DNA from: Paludibacteraceae bacterium
GTDB lineage: Bacteria; Bacteroidota; Bacteroidia; Bacteroidales; Paludibacteraceae
Length of the DNA stretch: 64,000 nt
Direction of reading: 5' to 3'
NCBI GenBank assembly: GCA_017450685.1
Contig: JAFSTB010000004.1
Coordinates: forward strand, 1-64,000
Below are positions 53,951-62,383 of the stretch, in pieces (position 1 is the first letter of the stretch; every line of letters starts with the position of its first letter). The translations under genes and the position numbers were made by a program. The notes under the pieces are model-generated. The model saw only the letters and a program-made list of their open reading frames with translations. It made no database searches and was not told the DNA's origin.

Positions 53951-55375
53951 TTATCTGCAAATGACATCCACTTGCACGTTGAAGATCTTAGCCACTTTAA
54001 GCAGTGTATCTATATGTCTGCCTACGGCGGCAGCCATATGGTGTGTGGGACCGGCTTCCGACCAACGGTTGCAGAACTCACGAGCACCAATGGAAAAGCG
54101 TGTGCGCATATTGGTGTCGCCGAACATAAAGATATCACCGGGTTCGTTAACACCCTCTGCCACCACGAACTTAAACACACCGTTCCTGTCTTGAGTTATA
54201 CCTAAATAGGTTACATCGCCACAAGGCGGATAGAACTGCGTCAGATAACCGCCACCGGTCTTGCCGTGGAAGATAGGAACGATCTTCATCGTCGGTTTGC
54301 GAGCCAGCGAGATGTCGGCATCACCGCTGCCGGAGTGACCAATGATACATATATCTGCCGGAAAATCAATGGAATACATCTCGCTTAACTGTCCTGTACC
54401 TGCTATCGTCTTTAGTATCGACATAGCCATTGCCACTTTCATATCCCCTTCCACCGCGCAAGCCGTATGCTGCTTGATAAGCATCGAAAAAGCGGGGATG
54501 AGCATCGAGTCCAACTTGCCTGCCACACCTTGCGCCAAACCGTCGTAGTGAGAGGCTATCAGACCTATCTGTTCCGCTTGCACCCAACGCTCAAATGCCA
54601 CCACATAACGCGCCATGTCCCACACCGTTTCCACTGTGGCACCACCTTTTATGTCAAAGGTGTTCAGTATGTCCTCCGCTTTCAGACGGATAGCCTGCTC
54701 GTCGGTTATGTCATCGGCTATGACCCACATCTTCTCCCAGTCAAACTGCTTGGTATAGAGCCACATACGGTGGTAGAGATTAGTCTCATCGATATAGAGA
54801 TCCATCATCCCGGGATAAGGGCGACCTATCTGTGCTATATTAGTGTCGCGGAAGCGTCGTCTCACCTGAGCGGCACGACACCATTCGTCCAACTCTTTTG
54901 TCACTATAGGGTCGTCACCCTGAATGCCTGTTATCACTGCATGACGTTTGCCGGCGCGCTCAAGGTCTGCCACCATCTCTCCCACCGCACCACAAGCATA
55001 CAACTCGCCCAACCATGTGGCATTGTCGGTATGGCGGTAGTCGGGTGCAGCCTTCTTCTGCACATTAACCAGCACAACCGGCACGTCCACATCGCGAACG
55101 GCAGGAAGCATATTATATGAGGTGGCATAGGTGAGCAGTTGCACTATCACTAAGTCCACATCTGCCGAACGAAACTTATCGCCGGCTGCCATCGCTTTCT
55201 CTTTGGTGGTCACTAAACCGCCGTCTATCACTTCCACCGTCTTGGGCAATGAACGAAGAAAAGCGGCATACTGACCCTCAAACTCCGGCAATAGGGTGGG
55301 GAACTGCGGCAAATAAGCACCTAAGGCAATGGAAAAAACGCCTACACGCGCTTTGGTCTCAATAAGTGGCTTCAT
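53951..55375 (-). CDS. L-fucose/L-arabinose isomerase-like protein, presumed rhamnose isomerase
   Basis: The 474-aa protein belongs to the FucI/AraA-like isomerase superfamily (COG2407): an N-terminal Rossmann-like part (ARVGVFSIALGAYLPQFPT, DVDLVIVQLLTYATSY), and then HYDG, CAVEGDMKVAMAM and GDTNMRTRF with likely metal-binding E, D and H residues. It is not the classical RhaA family, yet sits between rhaB (four bases away) and the transporter. So it may do the rhamnose-to-rhamnulose step. L-fucose or L-arabinose isomerisation cannot be excluded. Confidence 0.75.
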   Translation of the reverse strand: MKPLIETKARVGVFSIALGAYLPQFPTLLPEFEGQYAAFLRSLPKTVEVIDGGLVTTKEKAMAAGDKFRSADVDLVIVQLLTYATSYNMLPAVRDVDVPVVLVNVQKKAAPDYRHTDNATWLGELYACGAVGEMVADLERAGKRHAVITGIQGDDPIVTKELDEWCRAAQVRRRFRDTNIAQIGRPYPGMMDLYIDETNLYHRMWLYTKQFDWEKMWVIADDITDEQAIRLKAEDILNTFDIKGGATVETVWDMARYVVAFERWVQAEQIGLIASHYDGLAQGVAGKLDSMLIPAFSMLIKQHTACAVEGDMKVAMAMSILKTIAGTGQLSEMYSIDFPADICIIGHSGSGDADISLARKPTMKIVPIFHGKTGGGYLTQFYPPCGDVTYLGITQDRNGVFKFVVAEGVNEPGDIFMFGDTNMRTRFSIGAREFCNRWSEAGPTHHMAAAVGRHIDTLLKVAKIFNVQVDVICR

Positions 55376-55379
55376 ATTG

Positions 55380-56708
55380 TTATAATTGATGTTTGTTGCT
55401 TTTTATCTGCACTGATATGTTTCCGGCGGCAGTGGCTTCCACCTCACCTACAATAACAGGCACACCTACTGCCTCTTCTGTCAGCCTGTTGAGATAGGCG
55501 TTTCTGGCACCGCCGCCGATGATAAACAACGCCCCAAACGGCTCTTTCACTATCGACTGTAGCATACGAAAGACCTCTGAATAGCGGTTTGCCAACGAGT
55601 GGAAGATACACGACACTATCTCTTTGTCGGTCAGTTGTCTGCCATGGCATACCTCGCTTATCATACTGGAGGGATTGGCAAAACGCACGTCATCAGGGTT
55701 GAAAAGTTCGGGCACGGCAGTAACAGTCTGAGCCATCTCTATCAGTTGGCTGTGACTATAGTCTTTGCCTTGTGCCGACCACTCTTTACGGCATTGCTCA
55801 ATGAGCCACATACCCGTGATGTTCTTCAGCAGACGTGTAGTGCCGTCTATGCCGCCTTCATTGGTGAAGTTGAGTTGCAATGTCTGTTCGTTTATTATCG
55901 GTTCGTCGCACACCGTACCCATCAGACTCCACGTGCCGCTGTTCAAGAAAGCAGTGCGTTTGCCCTCGTAGGTGCGAGCCACGGTAGCGACAGCACTGGC
56001 GGTGTCGTGACCGGCTACGGCTATGACGGGTATGTCGTAACCGAAGTCGGCTACCGAACGACGCAATAGACCCACTTCCGTGCCAGGATAAACGATAGGC
56101 GGAAAACAACGGATATCGCCACCGGCAAGAGATAATAAATGGTTGTCTATCTGTTTGGTATGCGGATTGAGCAACTGCGATGTGGAAAGGATGGTGTATT
56201 CCGTCACTTTCCTGCCGGTAAGCAGATAAGTTATATAGTCGGGTATGAAAAGGTAGGTAGAAGCCTGCTCAAAAGGCTGATAGTGTTCCTCGTGGCAGGC
56301 ATATAACTGATATAAGGTGTTGAAGTTGAGAAACTGAATACCGGTGCGGCGGTAGATGTCTTCTTTTGGAACAAGTCGGAAGAACTGCTCCATCTTCTCC
56401 ACGGTGTAAGGGTCGCGATAAGCGCGTGGGTCGGACAGAAGCCTACCGGCGGCATCTAAAAAACAGATATCCACACCCCACGTATCGATGCCGATAGAGA
56501 GAATATGGATATCAGTGCGTTGAGAAAGGGTTTGCAATCCTTTTTGTATGTACTCAAAAAGGCGCGTTATGTTCCAAAAGAACTTGCCATCTCTTTCTTC
56601 CACTCTATTGGGAAAACGACACACTTCCGTTAGTGTTCGTCCGTCTTCCGAGAGGATGATACGCCCGGAGGTCGCTCCTAAATCGATGGCACAATAACAC
56701 TCAGTCAT
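55380..56708 (-). CDS. rhaB: Rhamnulokinase
   Basis: Phosphorylates L-rhamnulose at C1. The 442-aa FGGY kinase opens CYCAIDLGATSGRIIL and has SIGIDTWGVDICFLD, YRDPYTV, VAVAGHDTASAVA and IIGGGARNAYLNRLTE, all typical of RhaB. It is the first gene of the rhamnose operon. Its ATG (56708) is only 15 bases after a tRNA-Leu gene, so no separate promoter can fit in between unless it lies within the tRNA genes. Confidence 0.95.
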   Translation of the reverse strand: MTECYCAIDLGATSGRIILSEDGRTLTEVCRFPNRVEERDGKFFWNITRLFEYIQKGLQTLSQRTDIHILSIGIDTWGVDICFLDAAGRLLSDPRAYRDPYTVEKMEQFFRLVPKEDIYRRTGIQFLNFNTLYQLYACHEEHYQPFEQASTYLFIPDYITYLLTGRKVTEYTILSTSQLLNPHTKQIDNHLLSLAGGDIRCFPPIVYPGTEVGLLRRSVADFGYDIPVIAVAGHDTASAVATVARTYEGKRTAFLNSGTWSLMGTVCDEPIINEQTLQLNFTNEGGIDGTTRLLKNITGMWLIEQCRKEWSAQGKDYSHSQLIEMAQTVTAVPELFNPDDVRFANPSSMISEVCHGRQLTDKEIVSCIFHSLANRYSEVFRMLQSIVKEPFGALFIIGGGARNAYLNRLTEEAVGVPVIVGEVEATAAGNISVQIKSNKHQL

Positions 56709-56723
56709 TATTCAAAAAAAAAG

Positions 56724-56807
56724 TGCGCAGGATGAGACTCGAACTCACACGACATTGCTGCCACTACCCCCTCAAAGTAGCGTGTATACCAATTTCACCA
56801 CCTGCGC
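56724..56807 (-). tRNA. tRNA-Leu (GAG)
   Basis: A class II tRNA with acceptor stem GCGCAGG/CCTGCGC, anticodon loop TTGAGGG giving anticodon GAG, a long variable arm and T arm GTTCGAGTC. CCA is not encoded. A run of nine T follows immediately on the minus strand and may act as terminator. Confidence 0.93.
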
Positions 56808-56867
56808 ATTTCGCTTCCTTGCCTTTGTTGCAGCAAGTACTTGCGATTATGTAAAGAACATCTTTGG

Positions 56868-56949
56868 TGCCCAGAACAGGACTCGAACCTGCACACCTCG
56901 CGGCATACGCACCTGAAACGTACGCGTCTACCAATTCCGCCACCTGGGC
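56868..56949 (-). tRNA. tRNA-Leu (CAG)
   Basis: Acceptor stem GCCCAGG pairs with TCTGGGC, the anticodon loop is TTCAGGT (anticodon CAG), and a long variable arm and T arm GTTCGAGTC are present. CCA is encoded (down to 56865). The spacer on its 3' side and the one before it share the decamer GTAAAGAACA. Confidence 0.93.
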
Positions 56950-57013
56950 TGCTGTCAGGAACGCTCACTGCACCTTCTCATAGAGAAAAAATGCAGGAAC
57001 AAGTCCTGCATGG

Positions 57014-57086
<73 letters not shown>

Positions 57087-57134
57087 ATTTTGCATTCCTT
57101 GTAAAGAACACTGCTTTTTTCCGAAAAGCGACTG

Positions 57135-57166
57135 CAAAGGTACGGCAAGATTTTGTATTGTGCAAA
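57135..57166 (-). promoter_or_regulatory. Consensus promoter of the tRNA-Gly-Leu-Leu operon
   Basis: On the minus strand TTTG (57166-57163), 20 bases, then TACCTTTG (57142-57135). It is also the nearest promoter upstream of the rhamnose genes. Confidence 0.87.
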
Positions 57167-57229
57167 TATGTTAGCAATTTTCTGATAAAAACTTTGCAAT
57201 GCACTGAAAAACAGTAAGGTTGAAAATCG

Positions 57230-58021
57230 TCAGAATAAGTAAAAATCTTTTGTCAAAGAAGCATATTCTTCACTCCTGGGTGCGTTGTGTGATGCGATAC
57301 ACAAATTGTTGCTTTGGTATGGGACGGTGAAGGCGGGGTAAGTGTCGGACGTGAGGAGTGGGGTGCAGGGACGGTATTCCCATTCGATGAGTATTCGGTG
57401 GCTGGGTTTAGCGGGTGATGGTTGCACTTGTGTCAGGCGGGTCAGATACAGTGAGTGTTGTGCAGCCAGTGTCAGTGCTGATTGGCGGTCTTGTGCGGGA
57501 AGGATGAGTGATAGTCTGCCAAAGGGTATAAGCAGTTCTGCTGCTGCGGCTATGATATGGTGAAAAGAGAGTGTGTCTGTTTGTCGGGCTAAGCGTCTTT
57601 CTTTATTGGGTGATGGCAGAGCATCGGCAAAGAAAGGCGGGTTGCTCACTACAAGACAGTATTCTGACTGACAGCTGTTAACATCTGTCTGTTGATGTCT
57701 TTTGTCAAGTAAGTCGTTGAGCGAGAGGTGTTGTGCTTTTAGTCGGTTGTGCCATGGTGATAGGGTGAAGTTGTGTTGTGCTTGCAGTGCTGCCGTCGGT
57801 TCAATGTCGATAGCGTCAATAAGTGCTGTCTGACATCGCTGTGCTAGCATTAGAGCCACCACTCCGCTGCCGGTGCCGATATCCAGACAGCGGATAGGGG
57901 TTGTGTTGTTAGTGGGTATGGCAGTCCAAGCACCAAGCAGAACACCGTCGGTGTTCACTTTCATTGCGCAGCGGTCATGCCATACGGTGAACTGTCGGAA
58001 GCGGAAGAAAGGTGTGCTCAT
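57230..58021 (-). CDS. trmN6: tRNA1(Val) adenine-37 N6-methyltransferase-like protein
   Basis: The 263-aa methyltransferase (YfiC/TrmN6, COG4123) opens FRFRQFTVWHDRCAMKVNTDGVLLGAW, the diagnostic start of this family. It has SAM motif LDIGTGSGVVALMLAQR and catalytic NPPFF. Target position in tRNA is by homology. The start is needed for the FRFRQF block, so a genuine overlap of 47 bases with the upstream His-rich membrane gene must exist. It lies 143 bases before the tRNA-Gly gene on the same strand. Confidence 0.92.
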   Translation of the reverse strand: MSTPFFRFRQFTVWHDRCAMKVNTDGVLLGAWTAIPTNNTTPIRCLDIGTGSGVVALMLAQRCQTALIDAIDIEPTAALQAQHNFTLSPWHNRLKAQHLSLNDLLDKRHQQTDVNSCQSEYCLVVSNPPFFADALPSPNKERRLARQTDTLSFHHIIAAAAELLIPFGRLSLILPAQDRQSALTLAAQHSLYLTRLTQVQPSPAKPSHRILIEWEYRPCTPLLTSDTYPAFTVPYQSNNLCIASHNAPRSEEYASLTKDFYLF

Positions 58022-58706
58022 GCTCGTGGTGGTGCATAAGGTGAAGGGTGAGATAGAGTCCGTAGCAGAGGAAGATAAGTGCGCAGGCGTAGCGGAAATA
58101 GTGCTCGAAGCGGTGCAGCCGTTCGTTGAGTTGTGTTATGGTGATAGTGCTATATGCTATCAGCCATGCCAGTAGCAGTATAGGCAAGGCGGTGGCTAAG
58201 GCAAAGACGATGGGCATAGACCAAGTCATAGCCGCTGAATAATTGCCGGACACAGCCATCTCTATCATTGTGAAGAAATACATCAGTCGGTGCGGACAAA
58301 AAGCAATGGCGAAGAAGATGCCTAACATAAACGCCCATAGTCCGCTGCTTTTGTCGTCCACCGTTTGCAGCCAACGGTTCATACCGTGGTCGTGGTTGTG
58401 GTGCAGATGACCGCTGAAGAAAAGAAAGATACCGCACAGAATCATAAAGACGGCGAGCAACGGTTCACCCCAATAAGACATAAAATGCTGAATGGTATCA
58501 GTCTGTGCACCCATAATAAAAGGAATACTGAACAGCAGATAGGTGAGCAGTTTACCTAAGGCGAACATTATACCTGTTATGAAGACGCGGCGTTTATTCT
58601 GCATCTCGCGGTCTATATAGCCTATGGCGGCAATAGAGGTGAACAGAGTGCAGGGGTCAAGAATCATCAGAAGACCTAACAGAAAAGCGGTAAACAGTGC
58701 AGACAT
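57975..58706 (-). CDS. Six-helix membrane protein with His-rich loops (UreH/DsbD-like), possible metal transporter
   Basis: From the ATG at 58706 the protein has 243 aa and about six helices. It opens with LGLLMILDPCTLFTSIAAIGYI, resembling DsbD/CcdA and UreH/SulP-type 'LxxxDPC' transporters. Two histidine clusters (HLHHNHDHG in a loop and HHHEHEHTF at the C-terminus) suggest binding of Ni, Co, Zn or Cu. An upstream ATG at 58796 lies before the promoter and is rejected. The C-terminal His cluster overlaps the start of trmN6 by 47 bases. Confidence 0.75.
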   Translation of the reverse strand: MSALFTAFLLGLLMILDPCTLFTSIAAIGYIDREMQNKRRVFITGIMFALGKLLTYLLFSIPFIMGAQTDTIQHFMSYWGEPLLAVFMILCGIFLFFSGHLHHNHDHGMNRWLQTVDDKSSGLWAFMLGIFFAIAFCPHRLMYFFTMIEMAVSGNYSAAMTWSMPIVFALATALPILLLAWLIAYSTITITQLNERLHRFEHYFRYACALIFLCYGLYLTLHLMHHHEHEHTFLPLPTVHRMA

Positions 58707-58744
58707 AAGATAGGAATATAGATATATCTTGTTGATTTGGGCTG

Positions 58745-58776
58745 CAAAGGTACGGTTTTTGTTGTAAGTAAGCAAA
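58745..58776 (-). promoter_or_regulatory. Consensus promoter of the His-rich membrane gene and trmN6
   Basis: On the minus strand TTTG (58776-58773), 20 bases, then TACCTTTG (58752-58745). Confidence 0.85.
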
Positions 58777-58812
58777 AGATAATGTTCAATTGTCATTTCT
58801 CGGTAGTACGAT

Positions 58813-60741
58813 ATGAGGAAGTCAGTACTTTTGTTTTTGTTTGTAAGTCTGTTGTTGTCTTGTCAGTCGTCGTCTGATAAGATACAAGAGTATGAGTCAA
58901 GGGCGGATGAGACCTTGCAGCAGATGTCGCATTTTCTTGCCGAGCAGGATATGGATTCGCTGCGGTTGGCTACTATCGGGAAAGAGGATGTCGAATATTT
59001 CATTTTCAACGGACTGGAGTTGGTCTATTGGTCGGACAGCCGTTTGGACTTGATCTCTATCGACTGGAATAAGTCCGACGAGTGGCATACGGCAACATGG
59101 GGCAATGCCTCTGTCAGATACAAGTGGAAGCGATGGGGTGGGTTGCGCCTGATGGCTGTGGTCATTGAGAGGTGGAGCGATTATGATACATTGGGCGACA
59201 CTAAGTATCGACCCACTATGAAAGTGAATATCTATTTCATTATCATCCTGCTTCTTTTTATAGGACTGATAACGTGGGGTGTCGTTGGTGTGCTGAAAGC
59301 ACACGGGTTCAGCAATATGCGACTCCAAACCAAATTCCAGTATCTGGTCATCTCTCTGTTCTTGTTAGCCTTCCTGTATATTTTCTCTATGTTGGTGGTG
59401 TATGTGCGCAAGCACTACGAGCGACATCAAGTGACATTATTGCAGGATAAGTGTCGGTATATACGTCAGTCGTTGCAGGGTATGGACGATGATCTGTTGT
59501 CGCTCTCTGTTCTTTATCAAGTGCCGGTGCATATATATGATTACAACGGTCAGTTGGTGGCAAGTTCGTCTTTTGAGGTAAGCGAGATAGATATCCTTTC
59601 CACCCGTTTGTCGCCGCAGGTCTTGTTTGCCGACCATCGTTTGTCGGCTGACACCGTCCTTTTGGTCAAAGAGCAAATGGGACGCTTGCGTTCACTCACT
59701 GCCTACACGTCCATTGTCAGTGCCGATAACTTAAAGCAGGGCTATTTAGCCGTACCATATATATTATCAGAGGACGAGATGGCACGTGAGGTGGATAGTT
59801 TTCTCAGTCGTTTGCTGCCTGCCTATATAGTGGTGTTGGTATTGGCGATATGTCTGTCGATCTTCATTGCCCGCACCTTGGTGCAACCTATCCGTCTGCT
59901 CAGCGCGAAAATGAAAAGTTACCGTTATGGCAATCCCAATAACCATATACGTTATGATAATAAGGATGAGATAGGTGAGTTGGCAGACCACTATAATGAT
60001 ATGGTTGATTCTCTTGACGAGGCGTTCCTGCGTTTGGCGCAGTCGGAGCGCGACTCGGCATGGCGCACTATGGCTCGGCAAATCGCGCACGAGATCAACA
60101 ACCCCCTAACCCCGATGAAACTGACTATCCAACAGTTGCAGCGCACCAAAGGTACCGACCGCTTTGACGAGTACTTTGCCAAATCCACCCGCACACTGTT
60201 GGAACAGATGGACACACTAAGCCGTATAGCTTCCTCTTTCTCCACTTTTGCCAAGATGCCAGAAGTGAGAGTGAGTGAGGTGGATGTGGCACAGAAACTG
60301 ACAGCAGCCATCGCTCTGTTCGCTCACAATGAACAGAATATACCTATCCGATATATAGGTCCGAATGAGCATGTGGTGGCTTGGGCGGATAGAGAACAAA
60401 TAGTGGAGGTATTCACCAATATATTAAAGAACGCCTTGCAGGCTTTGGAAGGAAATAAAAACGGCGATATCATCGTTATCCTGCAAGACACGGAGCAGGA
60501 AGTGGTCATCACCATCTCCGACAACGGACCGGGCATATCACCCGAGATAAAAGACCGTATCTTCCTGCCTAATTTCACCACCAAATCCACCGGAACGGGT
60601 CTGGGACTCGCCATCACAAAAAACATCGTGGAAGGCAGCGGTGGCAACATTTCCTTTGAAACGGGCGAAAAAGGTACGAAATTTTTTGTACGATTGAAAA
60701 AAAGCCGTAACTTTGCGCGTCAATATGCACAAAAAGCATAA
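58813..60741 (+). CDS. Orphan sensor histidine kinase, NtrY-like
   Basis: The 642-aa protein starts with a lipoprotein-like signal (MRKSVLLFLFVSLLLSCQSS), a periplasmic part, three helices (about residues 139-161, 172-197 and 335-354), a HAMP domain (about 355-405), and the kinase core: H-box QIAHEINNPLTPMK with the phosphorylated H426, N-box VFTNILKNALQALEG, G1 DNGPGIS, G2 TGTGLGLAI. The order and H-box match NtrY-type kinases. No response regulator is adjacent. It is divergent from the His-rich membrane gene and 31 bases before gdhA. Confidence 0.9.
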   Translation: MRKSVLLFLFVSLLLSCQSSSDKIQEYESRADETLQQMSHFLAEQDMDSLRLATIGKEDVEYFIFNGLELVYWSDSRLDLISIDWNKSDEWHTATWGNASVRYKWKRWGGLRLMAVVIERWSDYDTLGDTKYRPTMKVNIYFIIILLLFIGLITWGVVGVLKAHGFSNMRLQTKFQYLVISLFLLAFLYIFSMLVVYVRKHYERHQVTLLQDKCRYIRQSLQGMDDDLLSLSVLYQVPVHIYDYNGQLVASSSFEVSEIDILSTRLSPQVLFADHRLSADTVLLVKEQMGRLRSLTAYTSIVSADNLKQGYLAVPYILSEDEMAREVDSFLSRLLPAYIVVLVLAICLSIFIARTLVQPIRLLSAKMKSYRYGNPNNHIRYDNKDEIGELADHYNDMVDSLDEAFLRLAQSERDSAWRTMARQIAHEINNPLTPMKLTIQQLQRTKGTDRFDEYFAKSTRTLLEQMDTLSRIASSFSTFAKMPEVRVSEVDVAQKLTAAIALFAHNEQNIPIRYIGPNEHVVAWADREQIVEVFTNILKNALQALEGNKNGDIIVILQDTEQEVVITISDNGPGISPEIKDRIFLPNFTTKSTGTGLGLAITKNIVEGSGGNISFETGEKGTKFFVRLKKSRNFARQYAQKA

Positions 60742-60772
60742 ACAATTTTTTAATTAACTAATTGATTTAGTG

Positions 60773-62119
60773 ATGAAAACTGCTGAAATTATGCAGCAAC
60801 TTGCTGCAAAGCACCCCGGTGAGTCAGAGTATCTGCAGGCGGTGGAAGAGGTTCTCAATTCGATTGAGGAAGTGTATAACCAGCATCCTGAGTACGAGAA
60901 GGCAAAGATCATTGAGCGTATGGTTGAGCCCGACCGTATCTTCACTTTCCGCGTTACATGGGTAGATGACAAAGGTGAGGTTCAGTCCAACCTCGGTTAT
61001 CGTGTACAGTTCAATTCAGCCATTGGCCCGTACAAAGGCGGATTGCGTTTCCACAAGGCTGTTACCCCCAGTATGCTGAAGTTCCTCGGTTTTGAGCAGA
61101 CCTTTAAGAACGCACTGACCACTCTGCCAATGGGCGGCGGTAAAGGTGGTTCGGATTTCGACCCCGTGGGCAAGTCAGATGCTGAGATTATGCGTTTCTG
61201 CCAAGCCTTTATGCTGGAGTTGTGGCGTTGCATCGGTCCTGACCAAGACGTACCTGCCGGTGACGTAGGCGTAGGCGGTCGTGAGATCGGTTTCCTCAAC
61301 GGTATGTATCAGAAACTCAGCCGTCAGTATCACACCGGCGTTCTCACCGGTAAGGGTATGACCTTCGGCGGCTCCGTTCTTCGCCCCGAAGCAACAGGTT
61401 TTGGTGCTCTCTATTTCACACAACACGTGCTGCATACGGCAGGTAAAGATATCAAGGGTTGCCGCGTGGCATTGTCAGGCTTCGGTAATGTGGCTTGGGG
61501 TGCTGCTATCAAGGCTACCGAACTGGGTGCCAAAGTGGTGGCTATCTCAGGTCCGGACGGCGTATGCGAGATAAAAGACGGTATCACCAAAGAGATGATT
61601 GACTATATGCTCGTTATGCGTGCTTCCAACCGCAATAAAGTGCAAGATATGGCTGACAAATTCCCTGCTCAAGCACAGTTCACCGCCGGTAAGAAAGCAT
61701 GGAGCGTCAAATGTGATATCGCTCTGCCTTGCGCCTTCCAAAACGAACTGAGTGAAGACGATGCCAAAGAGTTGGTTAAGAACGGCACATGGTGCTGCTG
61801 CGAGGTAAGTAACATGGGTTGCCAACCCGGTGCTATCCACTACTTCCAATCGCAGAAAGGCTTCCTCTTCGCCCCGGGTAAAGCAGTCAATGCCGGTGGT
61901 GTGGCTACCTCAGGTCTGGAAATGACACAGAACGCCGAGCATATCTCGTGGGATGAGAAAGAGGTGGACGAGCGTCTGCACGGTATCATGCGTTCCATTC
62001 ACGAACAATGCGTGAAATTCGGTACACAAGCCGATGGCACTATCGACTATGTCAAAGGTGCTAACATAGCAGGCTTTATGAAGGTGGCACAAGCCATGCT
62101 CGAACAAGGTATAATCTAA
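60773..62119 (+). CDS. gdhA: NADP-type glutamate dehydrogenase
   Basis: Reductively aminates 2-oxoglutarate. The 448-aa hexameric-type enzyme has RVQFNSAIGPYKGGLRFH, the catalytic lysine K124 in MGGGKGGSDFDP, VGGREIGFL, TGKGMTFGGS and VALSGFGNVAWGAA. The ATG at 60773 gives MKTAEIMQQL; the GTG just upstream is not needed. A strong terminator follows. It starts 31 bases after the histidine kinase, so both may share regulation by nitrogen, as inference. Confidence 0.96.
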   Translation: MKTAEIMQQLAAKHPGESEYLQAVEEVLNSIEEVYNQHPEYEKAKIIERMVEPDRIFTFRVTWVDDKGEVQSNLGYRVQFNSAIGPYKGGLRFHKAVTPSMLKFLGFEQTFKNALTTLPMGGGKGGSDFDPVGKSDAEIMRFCQAFMLELWRCIGPDQDVPAGDVGVGGREIGFLNGMYQKLSRQYHTGVLTGKGMTFGGSVLRPEATGFGALYFTQHVLHTAGKDIKGCRVALSGFGNVAWGAAIKATELGAKVVAISGPDGVCEIKDGITKEMIDYMLVMRASNRNKVQDMADKFPAQAQFTAGKKAWSVKCDIALPCAFQNELSEDDAKELVKNGTWCCCEVSNMGCQPGAIHYFQSQKGFLFAPGKAVNAGGVATSGLEMTQNAEHISWDEKEVDERLHGIMRSIHEQCVKFGTQADGTIDYVKGANIAGFMKVAQAMLEQGII

Positions 62120-62132
62120 ATCAACTAAAACG

Positions 62133-62162
62133 ACTGTGTCAGCCGATGAAGGCTGACACAGT
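62133..62162 (+). terminator. Intrinsic terminator after gdhA
   Basis: A 12-bp perfect stem (62133-62144 and 62151-62162) has a 6-nt loop and is followed by a T run. It lies 13 bases after the gdhA stop. Confidence 0.92.
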
Positions 62163-62167
62163 TTTTT

Positions 62168-62370
62168 AAGGGAACTTCGAAAAATTGCTTTATGGAGAAT
62201 TTTGAATTTTTATCGAGCAGATTTTTGGTTTGAGTGAGGGAGCAATGCGAGCATTGTGACCGAGTGAAAATCAAAAAGATGCCGATAAAAAACAAAATTA
62301 TTTAAAAAAGCGAAAAGAGTTCCAAGCTTGTATTATTAATGATTTCGCGGGAATTTTTAGAAGTTCCCTT
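62168..62370. mobile_element. MITE-like element, about 200 bp, with 19-bp terminal inverted repeats
   Basis: Left repeat AAGGGAACTTCGAAAAATT (62168-62186) and right repeat at 62352-62370 (reverse complement AAGGGAACTTCTAAAAATT) match at 18 of 19 bases. The interior is AT-rich with a short palindrome (GCAATGC gag GCATTGT near 62242-62258) and no coding capacity. No target duplication is obvious at the edges. The element separates the gdhA terminator from kbl and even supplies an in-frame ATG (62339) ahead of the real kbl start. Confidence 0.7.
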
Positions 62371-62383
62371 TATATCTAACACT

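Noticed and set aside
51785..56708. Fucose operon instead of rhamnose operon
   Set aside because: The aldolase has RhaD length and motifs and the kinase is RhaB-like; only the isomerase-like gene resembles fucose or arabinose enzymes.
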